DNA from: Elizabethkingia bruuniana
Lineage (GTDB): Bacteria > Bacteroidota > Bacteroidia > Flavobacteriales > Weeksellaceae
Length of the DNA: 64,000 bases
Assembly: GCF_002024805.1 (NCBI RefSeq)
Contig: NZ_CP014337.1
Coordinates: forward strand, 2,666,001-2,730,000
Direction of reading: 5' to 3'
The notes under the pieces were generated by a model. It worked only from the letters and a program-made list of their open reading frames with translations. It did not search any database and had not been told where the DNA came from. Within the stretch, counting starts at the first letter, position 1, and every line of letters starts with the position of its first letter. This document shows positions 51,072 through 59,918 of this stretch, one piece after another. The position numbers and the translations under genes were made by a program.

Positions 51072-53087
51072 ATGCTAAAAAGACTATTCTCTTTCTGTTT
51101 AATTCCCTTGCTTCTGCTTTTTGCAACCGGGTTTTCTTTTGCACAGAAAAAAGATACAACACGAATAAGAGAAGTTGAGGCTGTAGACATTTTCAAAAAA
51201 AATACACGTACTGTTCTCCCGCCTCAGAAGTTAACATCTGATATTATTGAAAAGCTAAATAATAATTCAGTTGCCGATGCGCTTCGATATTTTTCCGGTG
51301 TTCAGATTAAAGATTATGGTGGTGTCGGCGGACTAAAGACAGTTGATATCCGAAGTCTCGGAGCACAGCAAGTTGGTGTTTTCTATGATGGAATTCCCAT
51401 CGGAAATGCACAAAACGGAATTGTAGATCTTGGCAAGTTTTCTCTGGATGATCTGGAAGAAATAACATTATACAATGGTCAGAAAAGTGACATTTTCCAA
51501 CCTGCAAAAGATTTCGGAAGCTCGGGGACCATTTATCTTCAGCCTAAAAAACCCGTATTCAGAGAAAGCAGGACAACCAATCTTACAGTCCGCACGAAAA
51601 GTGGTTCTATACAAACTTTCAATCCTTCTTTCAGATTAGAGCAAAAGCTTTCTAATTCTGTTTCTGCATCCTTTAGCGGAGAATATCTGGATACTGACGG
51701 AATTTATAAGTTCAGATATTACCGGAAATATCTAAATGGTCAGATTGCCTATGATACCATTGCAAAGCGACATGATGCAGATGTAAAGGCAAAGCGATTT
51801 GAAACCAGCATTAACGGAGATCTGAAAAACGGAAAATGGGATCTGAGAGCCTATGCCTATTTATCTAACCGTGGGTTACCGGGCGCTATAGTGAACGGAC
51901 GATTCGGCGACGAAGGCCAAAGACTAAAAGATGCCAATTATTTTGTTCAGGGAAGCTGGATGCAGAAAATCTTTCCAAAAGTACAAACACAGCTGAAAGC
52001 TAAATTTGCATACGATTACAATCGTTATATAGATACCCTTGCACCTCAGCGTCCAAAAATCGACAATCAGTATATACAACGGGAATTCTACATCTCCTCC
52101 TCTACCCTTTACCAAATTAACAATAACTGGGATGCAGCTATTTCCGCAGACTTTCAGTACAATAATATGGCAGCAAATCTTTACAATTTCAGTTATCCCA
52201 AACGTTATACCACCCTTCTTGCTTTAGCTATGAATTATCGTTGGGGAAGACTGAAAGCACAGGGAAGTTTACTCGGAACCTTTGTCCAGAATAAAGTTTT
52301 ACAAAATGCTGCACCGGGAGATGAAAATAAATGGACGCCTGCCCTTTTTATCAATTACCAGCCCTTCAGTCAACATGAATTTTATTTAAAGGCTTTCTAT
52401 AAGCAGGTTTTCAGGCTTCCTACTTTCAATGAAATGTATTACAAAACATTAGGGATGTCACTCCTGAAACCCGAATTTACACACCAGTATGATTTTGGTT
52501 TTACCTACCGGAAAAATTTCTCACGGGGAATCGTAAAAAATATCAGTCTTAATGTTGACGGTTACTACAATAATGTCACCAATAAGATTACTTCAACCTT
52601 TAATGGTAATATGTTTATCTGGATGAATCTGAGTCTGGGCAAAGTAGAAATTATAGGAACAGATGTCAATCTTCAAAGTGAATTGGAATTAGGTCAATGG
52701 CGCATACGCCCGCTCCTTACTTATACCTACCAAAGAGCAAGAGATTTTACAGATCCTAAAAAAAGTTACTACGGCCATCAGATTCCTTATACTCCATGGA
52801 ACAGTGGCAGCTTTGCTCTGATGACAGAATACAAATCATGGGGCTTGAACTACAGTTTTGTATATGTAGGCGAGCGCTATGATTCCAGCCAGAATAACAT
52901 TCAGTACAATTATTTGCTTCCGTGGTATACTCATGATCTGTCTGTGCAAAAAACTTTTAAACTGAATAAACATCAGTTGAAAGCATCTTTCGAAGTCAAT
53001 AATCTTTTCAATCAATACTATGATGTTGTACTTAACTATCCTATGCCCGGACGCAACTTCAGGTTTATTTTAAATTTTACCTTATGA
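51072..53087 (+). CDS. btuB: TonB-dependent cobalamin receptor, BtuB-like
   Basis: This 671-residue outer-membrane receptor has a signal peptide ending FSFAQ (about residue 24), a plug domain (about 40-160; VADALRYFSGVQIKDYGGVGG, VDIRSLGAQQVGVFYDGI) and a 22-strand barrel ending RNFRFILNFTL with the C-terminal aromatic. No CarboxypepD-like N-domain is present, in line with BtuB-type transporters. The upstream cobalamin riboswitch fixes B12 or related corrinoids as the likely substrate. Its stop overlaps the next gene start by 4 bases. Confidence 0.92.
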   Translation: MLKRLFSFCLIPLLLLFATGFSFAQKKDTTRIREVEAVDIFKKNTRTVLPPQKLTSDIIEKLNNNSVADALRYFSGVQIKDYGGVGGLKTVDIRSLGAQQVGVFYDGIPIGNAQNGIVDLGKFSLDDLEEITLYNGQKSDIFQPAKDFGSSGTIYLQPKKPVFRESRTTNLTVRTKSGSIQTFNPSFRLEQKLSNSVSASFSGEYLDTDGIYKFRYYRKYLNGQIAYDTIAKRHDADVKAKRFETSINGDLKNGKWDLRAYAYLSNRGLPGAIVNGRFGDEGQRLKDANYFVQGSWMQKIFPKVQTQLKAKFAYDYNRYIDTLAPQRPKIDNQYIQREFYISSSTLYQINNNWDAAISADFQYNNMAANLYNFSYPKRYTTLLALAMNYRWGRLKAQGSLLGTFVQNKVLQNAAPGDENKWTPALFINYQPFSQHEFYLKAFYKQVFRLPTFNEMYYKTLGMSLLKPEFTHQYDFGFTYRKNFSRGIVKNISLNVDGYYNNVTNKITSTFNGNMFIWMNLSLGKVEIIGTDVNLQSELELGQWRIRPLLTYTYQRARDFTDPKKSYYGHQIPYTPWNSGSFALMTEYKSWGLNYSFVYVGERYDSSQNNIQYNYLLPWYTHDLSVQKTFKLNKHQLKASFEVNNLFNQYYDVVLNYPMPGRNFRFILNFTL

Positions 53088-54214
53088 AATTCAAAAATTT
53101 AGCATATCTGTTATTTATTGTTTTCCTTACTTCCTGTCGCGGAGATCAGTATATCATACAAAAAGAAACCGAAGAGATAACTCCTCCACAAAATATAGCA
53201 ACCAGAGGCTTTTATCTTCTTAACGAAGGCAACATGAACAGCAATAAAGCTACCCTGGATTACTTTGACTATACTAAAGGTACTTACTCACGCAATATCT
53301 ATGCAGAAGCCAATCCAAATGTGGTAAAAGAGATGGGTGATGTTGGTAATGATATTAAAATTTATGGCAGCAAGATGTATGTTGTGGTAAATGCTTCCAA
53401 TAAAGTTGAAGTACTGGATTCCAGAACTGCAAAAAAAATAAAAAGCATTACAGTAGAAAATGGCAGATACCTAGCCTTTGCGAATGGCAAAGCTTATGTC
53501 TCTTCTTATGCAGGACCTATATCTGTAGATCCGAAAGCACCGCTGGGAAAGGTGATGGAAATAGACACTATTTCTTTATCGGTTACCCGCGAAGCTGTAG
53601 TTGGCTACCAACCAGAGGAAATGGCTGTTGTAAAAAACAAACTTTATGTGGCTAACTCCGGAGGCTATCGTGTACCTAATTATGATAGAACGATATCGGT
53701 AATTGATCTCGCCAATTTTAAAGAAGCAACCAAATACGATATTGCTATTAATCTTAATAGGCTGAAAGCAGATTCCAATGGTGATCTCTACGTAACCTCC
53801 AGAGGGGATTATCTGACTGCTTCTTCAAACTTATTTGTTGTAGACAGCCAAACCGGTACTATAAAAAAGACATTCAATATTCCGATCAATAACTTCACAA
53901 TTGTTAATGATAAACTTTATTATCTCGGCAATGAATTTAACTATAATACAAAAAAAACTGTAAAGTCTTACGGTATTATTGATCTCAAAACCAAAGAAAT
54001 AATTTCTAAAAAGCTATTTGATTCCAAATATGAAACAGAAATAGAAACTCCTTATGGCATTGCTGTAAATCCAATCACAGAAGATTTGTATATAACCGAT
54101 GCCGGTAACTATGTTTCTACAGGAAGCCTGTACTGTTTCGACAAAAACGGAACCTTCAAATGGAAGACTGAAGGTGGAAATATCCCGGCACATTTTGCCT
54201 TTTTATATAAATAA
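53084..54214 (+). CDS. YncE-like beta-propeller lipoprotein, BtuG-like
   Basis: This 376-residue protein has lipobox VFLTSC and a beta-propeller of YncE/DUF5074 type, with repeated blade motifs such as KMYVVVNASNKVEVLDSRT, KLYVANSGGYR, VIDLANF and DLYVTSRGDY. In Bacteroides, BtuG-type surface propellers bind B12 and cap BtuB. This one is translationally coupled to the BtuB-like receptor in a riboswitch-controlled operon, so the same job is likely. Sequence alone does not prove cobalamin binding. Confidence 0.82.
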   Translation: MKFKNLAYLLFIVFLTSCRGDQYIIQKETEEITPPQNIATRGFYLLNEGNMNSNKATLDYFDYTKGTYSRNIYAEANPNVVKEMGDVGNDIKIYGSKMYVVVNASNKVEVLDSRTAKKIKSITVENGRYLAFANGKAYVSSYAGPISVDPKAPLGKVMEIDTISLSVTREAVVGYQPEEMAVVKNKLYVANSGGYRVPNYDRTISVIDLANFKEATKYDIAINLNRLKADSNGDLYVTSRGDYLTASSNLFVVDSQTGTIKKTFNIPINNFTIVNDKLYYLGNEFNYNTKKTVKSYGIIDLKTKEIISKKLFDSKYETEIETPYGIAVNPITEDLYITDAGNYVSTGSLYCFDKNGTFKWKTEGGNIPAHFAFLYK

Positions 54215-54242
54215 ACATTGACGTTACACTAAAAAAATATCC

Positions 54243-55178
54243 ATGAAATTTTCAGACAAATCGAACATTGCTAAAACATTCTTACTGGGAAGCATAGTGC
54301 TTACAAGCCTTTACAACTGTTCTTCGGACAATGACACTACCGAGCCTGTAGTCTATAGTAAATACATAAGTGAGGTGCTGGATTATATGCCTGCTCCGGG
54401 ACAGTTCACCAACGATTTGCCAAAATATAATGCCGGGGAAACTAAAAAGGATATGGTACAAAAAGCGAATGATGCTATAGCAAAAGGAGCCAATGGTATG
54501 ATACACTTAGGTGGCTTTGGGGGCTATGTTACCTTCAGATTTGACCACACTGTTGCAAATGGTGAAGGCGCTGATTTTAAAATTTTGGGTAATACTTTTA
54601 CCGGAAGTTCAGAACCTGGGATTATTATGGTTGCATTGGATAGAAATAAAAATGGAAAACCAGATGATGATGAATGGTATGAAATTGCGGGTAGTGAGTA
54701 TTTTAAAGATACTACTATTAAAAACTATAGTATCACCTACTATAAGCCAGATGAATCTAAAACTCCGGTAAAAGGTTCTGCAAACTGGCAGACCGATACG
54801 GAATATATCCGTTGGGAAGACAATCAGGGAGGTAAAGGCTATTTAACCAAAAACTCATTTCATAAACAAAGCTACTATCCGATGTGGGTTGGTGAATCTT
54901 CCATTACTTTTAAAGGGACCAGAATTGCCGATAATTTTAAACAGAACAATGGTTTATGGAGTTCTGTTCCGTTCGAGTTCGGATATGCTGACAATGCTAC
55001 TAATGAGAGTGACGCTTCTAACATCGATATCTCATGGGCTGTAGATAAAAACGGGAAATATGTAAAGCTACCCGGTATTGACTTTGTAAAAGTATACAGT
55101 GCTATCCGTCAGGAAAACGGAATGCTGGGAGAAGTAAGTACAGAAGTTACGGGTGCTTATGACCTGCGGATAAAATAA
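54243..55178 (+). CDS. B12-locus surface lipoprotein of unknown function
   Basis: This 311-residue lipoprotein has lipobox LTSLYNC (Cys at about 26). The mature protein is beta-rich, with patterns typical of a cell-surface family found next to DUF5074 propellers in Bacteroidota: MIHLGGFGGYVTFRFDH, NTFTGSSEPGIIMVALD and WYEIAGSEYF. The DRNKNGKPDDDEW stretch looks like an EF-hand-type calcium loop. It sits between two propeller genes in the riboswitch operon and probably belongs to the surface corrinoid-binding complex. Confidence 0.75.
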   Translation: MKFSDKSNIAKTFLLGSIVLTSLYNCSSDNDTTEPVVYSKYISEVLDYMPAPGQFTNDLPKYNAGETKKDMVQKANDAIAKGANGMIHLGGFGGYVTFRFDHTVANGEGADFKILGNTFTGSSEPGIIMVALDRNKNGKPDDDEWYEIAGSEYFKDTTIKNYSITYYKPDESKTPVKGSANWQTDTEYIRWEDNQGGKGYLTKNSFHKQSYYPMWVGESSITFKGTRIADNFKQNNGLWSSVPFEFGYADNATNESDASNIDISWAVDKNGKYVKLPGIDFVKVYSAIRQENGMLGEVSTEVTGAYDLRIK

Positions 55179-55248
55179 CTTCACTATCATAAACAGAAAA
55201 CACAAAACTACTATATATCAACTATTTATTAAACAATTAAAAAAAATT

Positions 55249-56643
55249 ATGAGAAAAGTATATACCTCTTTTGCTTTACCTTTATTGAGCTTTCTAGCGC
55301 TGTCATCATGTTCTAATGATGATTTTGTTGAACCCTTAGAATCTGCTCCTTCAGCAGTAGTATCTACACAAGGATTTTATGTTGCCAACGAAGACTGGTT
55401 CGGCCATGATAACGGATCTGTAAACTATTTTAAAAATGATGGTTCTATTATATACAGAGCATACCGTGCAGCCAACAACGGCGAAAAACTTGGAGTAACT
55501 ACACAATTTGCCACTATTTACGGTAACAATGCTTACCTAATATCCAAACAAAAAAACAGATTAGTTGTGGCAGATGCCAAAACTTTAAAAATGAAAGCTG
55601 TGCTTACCGAAATCGGTGGTGACGGTCGTGCCTTTGTAGGTATCAACCCTAAAAAAGCTTATATCTCTACAGGCAACGGAATTTCTATATTCAATATTGA
55701 AACGCTAAAAGTAGAAGGTAATATCTCGGGAGTGAGTGGGCAAACGGGAAATATGCTTTTAGTGGGTGATTATGTAATTGCTATTACACAATCAAAAGGA
55801 GCTTATGTAATCAATACCAAAACCAACACTGTAGAGAAATTAATCAGCGGAACCGACTTTGCTTCTGTTGTACAAAGTAAAGATGGTAAAGTATGGATAG
55901 GAGCCAATAAAAAATTAATCCAGATCGATCCTTATACATTAGAAAAAACGGACGAAATTGATATTACAAATGCTCCAATCGGTGCAACATGGTATGCATG
56001 GACTGCGGGAAGCCTTTCTGCAAGTACAAAACAAAATGTATTGTATTGGACAAAGGGAAATTCAGTTGTGAAATATAATATAGCAACTAAATCACTTAAT
56101 ACTTCTTTTTATGATTTAGGTAAAGACGATCAGGGTATACAGCTTTCTTTTTACGGAGCAGGACTGCGTGTAGATCCATTGACAGATAAACTTGTATTAA
56201 CGGTAAAACGTAATGGCTGGGGCGAAGCCGGCAGTTACAACTGGATACATATCGTAGGCAATACCGGTGCTTTAGAAAAGAGCATTGTTGTAAATGGAGG
56301 TAATGGTACCAGTTCCCAAGACGAACGTTATTACTGGTTCCCGGCAGTACCGTTCTTCGAAGATGTAAATGCGCCAGAAATTTTATTGAACAAGATAATT
56401 ATAGCACCAGGAAAAAGAAGAGCTATTGCCCTGAATGATAAGATTGTTGATGCTGATAATATTTCTTCTTCTATTGTAAAATCTATCAGCGCTAAAGGAA
56501 CTGAACTTGCCACTTACGAGCTGAAAACAGATTCCCTTATTATCAAAGCTAAAGAATTGACAGGAAAAGAAAGAATTACCATTTCAGCAGTTTCTAATGG
56601 TAAATATGTAGAAAAAACAGTCAATATAGACGTTACACAATAA
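55249..56643 (+). CDS. DUF5074-type beta-propeller lipoprotein, second BtuG-like
   Basis: This 464-residue protein has lipobox LALSSC and an N-terminal propeller (about 40-380), with motifs such as QGFYVANEDWFGHDNGSVNYF, LVVADAKTLKMKAVL and GNGISIFNIETLKVEG. A C-terminal beta-sandwich of about 80 residues is Lys-rich (IIAPGKRRAIALNDKIVDAD). It shares the opening with the propeller at 53084 but is longer. It is the last gene of the B12 operon and is followed by a terminator. It is probably a second surface binding protein. Confidence 0.8.
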   Translation: MRKVYTSFALPLLSFLALSSCSNDDFVEPLESAPSAVVSTQGFYVANEDWFGHDNGSVNYFKNDGSIIYRAYRAANNGEKLGVTTQFATIYGNNAYLISKQKNRLVVADAKTLKMKAVLTEIGGDGRAFVGINPKKAYISTGNGISIFNIETLKVEGNISGVSGQTGNMLLVGDYVIAITQSKGAYVINTKTNTVEKLISGTDFASVVQSKDGKVWIGANKKLIQIDPYTLEKTDEIDITNAPIGATWYAWTAGSLSASTKQNVLYWTKGNSVVKYNIATKSLNTSFYDLGKDDQGIQLSFYGAGLRVDPLTDKLVLTVKRNGWGEAGSYNWIHIVGNTGALEKSIVVNGGNGTSSQDERYYWFPAVPFFEDVNAPEILLNKIIIAPGKRRAIALNDKIVDADNISSSIVKSISAKGTELATYELKTDSLIIKAKELTGKERITISAVSNGKYVEKTVNIDVTQ

Positions 56644-56666
56644 TAATTTAAAGTAATTTAACTTGT

Positions 56667-56700
56667 AAGAAAGGGATCCGAATATTCAGATCCCTTTCTT
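56667..56700 (+). terminator. Terminator of the B12-uptake operon, bidirectional
   Basis: AAGAAAGGGATC and GATCCCTTTCTT form a perfect 12-bp stem with a 10-nt loop between the convergent propeller and SulP genes. Confidence 0.9.
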
Positions 56701-56718
56701 CATTTTTATTTGGTAAAA

Positions 56719-58248
56719 TTACTCCGGCATTACGTTATACACAGGATCCTCTTCAATATTTACTTCTATAAATCCGCCGGCGTTTTCCAACAAGCGTATA
56801 CAATCTGCACTCAGATGTCTTAATACAACCTCTTTATTATGATTTTTATACTGTTCTGTTAGTTTTTTCAGTGCTTCGATAGCCGACATATCTGCTACCC
56901 TGGATTCTTTAAAATCAATAATAATTTTATCTGTATCATTCACTGCATCAAACTTATCCACAAAAGCTGTTGTACTTCCAAAGAATAATGGGCCAAATAT
57001 TTCATAGACTCTGTTTCCGTCTTCATCCAGAAACTTTCGGGCACGTATTCTTTTAGCATTATCCCATGCAAATACCAATGCAGAAATAATAACACCTACT
57101 AACACAGCTAATGCAAGATTATGAAGTACAACTGTTATAACAGCTACCAATATTCCGACAAAAATATCGGACTTGGGCATTTTATTCACAATCTTTAAGG
57201 AAACCCACTGAAATGTTCCTATTGCCACCATCATCATTACACCAACCAAAGCTGCCATAGGAATCTGTTCGATCACTGGTCCGCCCACCAGAATAATCAG
57301 CAGTATCGTTAATGCTCCTATAATTGCAGATATTCTGGTTCTGGCTCCCGCTCCAATATTGACAAGTGTTTGAGCAACCATAGCACATCCGCCCATTCCT
57401 CCGAAAAAGCCATTGACAATATTAGCTGTACCTTGAGCCATTGCTTCTCTGTTGGACTCTCCTTTTGTTCTGGTAATTTCATCCACCATATTTAGCGTCA
57501 GCAAAGATTCCACAAGCCCCACTCCTGCCATAATCAGGGAATAAGGAAAGATTATCTTAAGCGTTTCCATATTAAATGGAATTGCAGGTATATGAAAAGA
57601 AGGTAATGATCCGCTTACTGAAGCAATATCCACAACTTTTTTAGTATCTATATTCAGAAAATAGGCAAGAACCGATACTATAACAATGGCTACCAAAGAT
57701 GATGGAACAGCCTTTGTAATTTTCGGAAAAATAAGTACTATGGCAATTGTAAGTAATGTAAGCCCGGCCATTATATAAAGCATATTCCCGTTCATCCAGC
57801 CACTCATCCCATTTTGTACTATTTTAAATTGGGCAACCTGAGCCATAAAAATAATAATTGCCAAACCATTCAGAAAGCCATACATTACAGGCTGAGGGAT
57901 TAGCCTTACAAATTTCCCTAATTTAAAAACGCCCACCAATAACTGAAGTATACCAGCCAATACAACTGCTGCCAGCAGATATTGTACTCCATGAGAAGCA
58001 GCCAAAGCCATCAGCACAACAACAGTAGCTCCTGCACCGCCGGACACCATCCCGGGTCTGCCTCCCAAAACAGCCGTCACAATTCCCATAAGGAAGGCAG
58101 CATAAAGTCCCATTAGTGGAGATAAGCCTGCTAATATGGCAAAGGACAGAGATTCCGGAATCATGGTCATGGCTACGGTTAGTCCTGCCAGTATTTCATT
58201 CTTAAAATTGATATTCCGGAGTGATTGAAAATTTAAAAGATTATTCAT
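56719..58248 (-). CDS. SulP-family anion transporter with STAS domain
   Basis: This 509-residue protein has a SulP N-terminal signature (GLTVAMTMIPESLSFAILAGLSPLMGLYAAF), about 12-14 membrane helices, and a C-terminal STAS domain (about 410-505; IIDFKESRVADMSAIEALKKL). Members carry sulfate, bicarbonate or other anions. Its nearness to sulfur-handling genes at 58.9-62.2 kb favours sulfate, but it is separated from them by the YegP gene on the other strand. Confidence 0.92.
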   Translation of the reverse strand: MNNLLNFQSLRNINFKNEILAGLTVAMTMIPESLSFAILAGLSPLMGLYAAFLMGIVTAVLGGRPGMVSGGAGATVVVLMALAASHGVQYLLAAVVLAGILQLLVGVFKLGKFVRLIPQPVMYGFLNGLAIIIFMAQVAQFKIVQNGMSGWMNGNMLYIMAGLTLLTIAIVLIFPKITKAVPSSLVAIVIVSVLAYFLNIDTKKVVDIASVSGSLPSFHIPAIPFNMETLKIIFPYSLIMAGVGLVESLLTLNMVDEITRTKGESNREAMAQGTANIVNGFFGGMGGCAMVAQTLVNIGAGARTRISAIIGALTILLIILVGGPVIEQIPMAALVGVMMMVAIGTFQWVSLKIVNKMPKSDIFVGILVAVITVVLHNLALAVLVGVIISALVFAWDNAKRIRARKFLDEDGNRVYEIFGPLFFGSTTAFVDKFDAVNDTDKIIIDFKESRVADMSAIEALKKLTEQYKNHNKEVVLRHLSADCIRLLENAGGFIEVNIEEDPVYNVMPE

Positions 58249-58465
58249 AAAGCTGGTTGTATAAATTCCGGCCTCAGAGAATCCCGGCCAAAAAAGTATT
58301 TCGAAATTTAAAGTCTAATCTGATACAAAATACTGACTGCAAAAATACGGAAAACTATAGATGCTGAAAAGCACAAGCCGGAAATATCTTTATAACAACT
58401 CCTATTCAACAAACACATAAAGCATTATATTTCAGATATTTTCATTAACTTTAAACAAAAACATT

Positions 58466-58798
58466 ATGGGAAAATTTGAAATTTCAAAAAGAAAAAATGG
58501 TGAATTTCAGTTTAATCTGAAAGCAACTAACGGGCAGGTAATCTTAGCAAGCGAAGGTTATTCCACTAAGGCTAACTGCGAAAACGGTATAGAATCGGTA
58601 AAGAAAAATTCACAGGATGAGAATAAATTCGACAAGAAGACTTCATCCAATGGCAAGCATTATTTCAACCTCAAAGCAACAAACGGGCAGATTATTGGTA
58701 CAAGCGAAATGTATGAAAGTGCAGCCGGCAGAGATAACGGTATAGCTTCTGTAAGAAATAATGCTCCTGAAGCTTCCGTAGAAGATACAACAGTATAA
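58466..58798 (+). CDS. YegP/DUF1508 protein with two repeats
   Basis: This 110-residue protein is built of two DUF1508 repeats. The first is GEFQFNLKATNGQVILASEGY...NGIESVKKN (about 12-48); the second is KHYFNLKATNGQIIGTSEMY...NGIASVRNN (about 64-102). YegP-type proteins are small cytoplasmic beta proteins without a settled function, often linked to stress. It stands alone on the plus strand between SulP and the sulfur genes. Confidence 0.9.
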   Translation: MGKFEISKRKNGEFQFNLKATNGQVILASEGYSTKANCENGIESVKKNSQDENKFDKKTSSNGKHYFNLKATNGQIIGTSEMYESAAGRDNGIASVRNNAPEASVEDTTV

Positions 58799-58819
58799 AT
58801 TATTATTCAATAACAACAT

Positions 58820-58857
58820 AAACCCCACAGACCTAAAAATCTATGGGGTTTTATATT
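58820..58857. terminator. Terminator between YegP and sulfur genes
   Basis: AAACCCCA and TGGGGTTTT pair, extended by AGA/TCT, with a T-run on both sides; it serves the convergent YegP and YeeE/YedE genes. Confidence 0.8.
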
Positions 58858-58879
58858 TATACCTAAAGTATATATCAAA

Positions 58880-59326
58880 TTAATGTGGTAATCTGCTCCT
58901 TATCAATCCATATACCCATGTTCCGGCTATTGCACTTAGCAATGTAACAATGATAACGGTAACACCTGTGCCTATTTGTGCAAACAGGGGTCCTGGACAT
59001 GCACCGGTAACAGCCCATCCGAAACCAAACAACAACCCTCCATAGATTTGGCCTTTATTAAACTGCTTAGGTGTAATAGAAATTGACTCTCCGTGAATAG
59101 TTTTAATATTGAACTTCTTGATGATCCAGACTGAAATCATTCCCGTAAGTACAGCACTTCCTATAATGCCGTACATATGAAAAGACTGAAGCCTGAACAT
59201 TTCCTGAATACGGAACCAACTGATTACCTCAGATTTTACGAAGATAATTCCAAAAAGAATCCCCACTAACATATATTTAAGGTTGGAATACCACTTGCTG
59301 TTTATATCTTTTAAATTATTATTCAT
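58880..59326 (-). CDS. YeeE/YedE (DUF6691-type) sulfur transport protein, short half
   Basis: This 148-residue, four-helix membrane protein has the conserved Cys motif TGACPGPLFAQIGTG and a LLFGFGWAVTGACPG signature. It pairs with the 187-residue YeeE half encoded 10 bases upstream; together they match one full-length thiosulfate importer of the TsuA/YeeE type, split over two genes. It is the last gene of the persulfide locus. Confidence 0.88.
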   Translation of the reverse strand: MNNNLKDINSKWYSNLKYMLVGILFGIIFVKSEVISWFRIQEMFRLQSFHMYGIIGSAVLTGMISVWIIKKFNIKTIHGESISITPKQFNKGQIYGGLLFGFGWAVTGACPGPLFAQIGTGVTVIIVTLLSAIAGTWVYGLIRSRLPH

Positions 59327-59336
59327 GTATTACAGA

Positions 59337-59900
59337 TTAAAGGCTAAGAATAAAAGGTAGAATTAAATTTGCCATAATAAAACCACCTACCATAAAACAA
59401 ATAGTAGCAACTAATGAAGGCCATTGCAGATTAGACAGTCCCATAATTGCATGTCCGCTTGTGCAGCCTCCTGCATAGCGTGTTCCGAATCCTACTAAGA
59501 ATCCGCCAACAATCATCATAATAAACCCTCTTATACTAAGCAATGCACTCCAGTTGAATATTTCTGTCGGTACCAGATTACTATAATCAGTAATTCCATA
59601 ACTGCTCAATTCTTCAGCCAGTTTTGGATTTACTGCGACAGGATCAGGATTATTTAACAAAGTAACCGCAATAACTCCACCCAAAAATATTCCGAATACA
59701 AAAAACAAGTTCCATGCTTCTTTTTTCCAATCGTATTTAAAAAAAGAAATATTAGCAGGTATGCATGAGGCACAAATATGCCGCAATGATGAACTGATTC
59801 CAAAAGATTTATTCCCCAGAATTAGCAATGCGGGTACTGTAAGCCCAATAAGCGGACCGGCAATATACCATGGCCAAGGTTGTTTCAAAAATTCTATCAT
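59337..59900 (-). CDS. YeeE/YedE sulfur transport protein, long half
   Basis: This 187-residue membrane protein carries the YeeE Cys motif GTRYAGGCTSGHAIMGLS; TsuA/YeeE proteins use such Cys to relay thiosulfate. It lies 18 bases after the persulfide dioxygenase-rhodanese gene and 10 bases before its partner half. It probably moves thiosulfate or a related sulfur species across the inner membrane (family knowledge plus context). Confidence 0.9.
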   Translation of the reverse strand: MIEFLKQPWPWYIAGPLIGLTVPALLILGNKSFGISSSLRHICASCIPANISFFKYDWKKEAWNLFFVFGIFLGGVIAVTLLNNPDPVAVNPKLAEELSSYGITDYSNLVPTEIFNWSALLSIRGFIMMIVGGFLVGFGTRYAGGCTSGHAIMGLSNLQWPSLVATICFMVGGFIMANLILPFILSL

Positions 59901-59918
59901 ATTACATTCATTCTTAAA

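Noticed and set aside
58260-58290. GGCC-containing inverted repeat upstream of SulP
   Set aside because: The arms are short and imperfect, with no flanking promoter or terminator signals, so no function is claimed.
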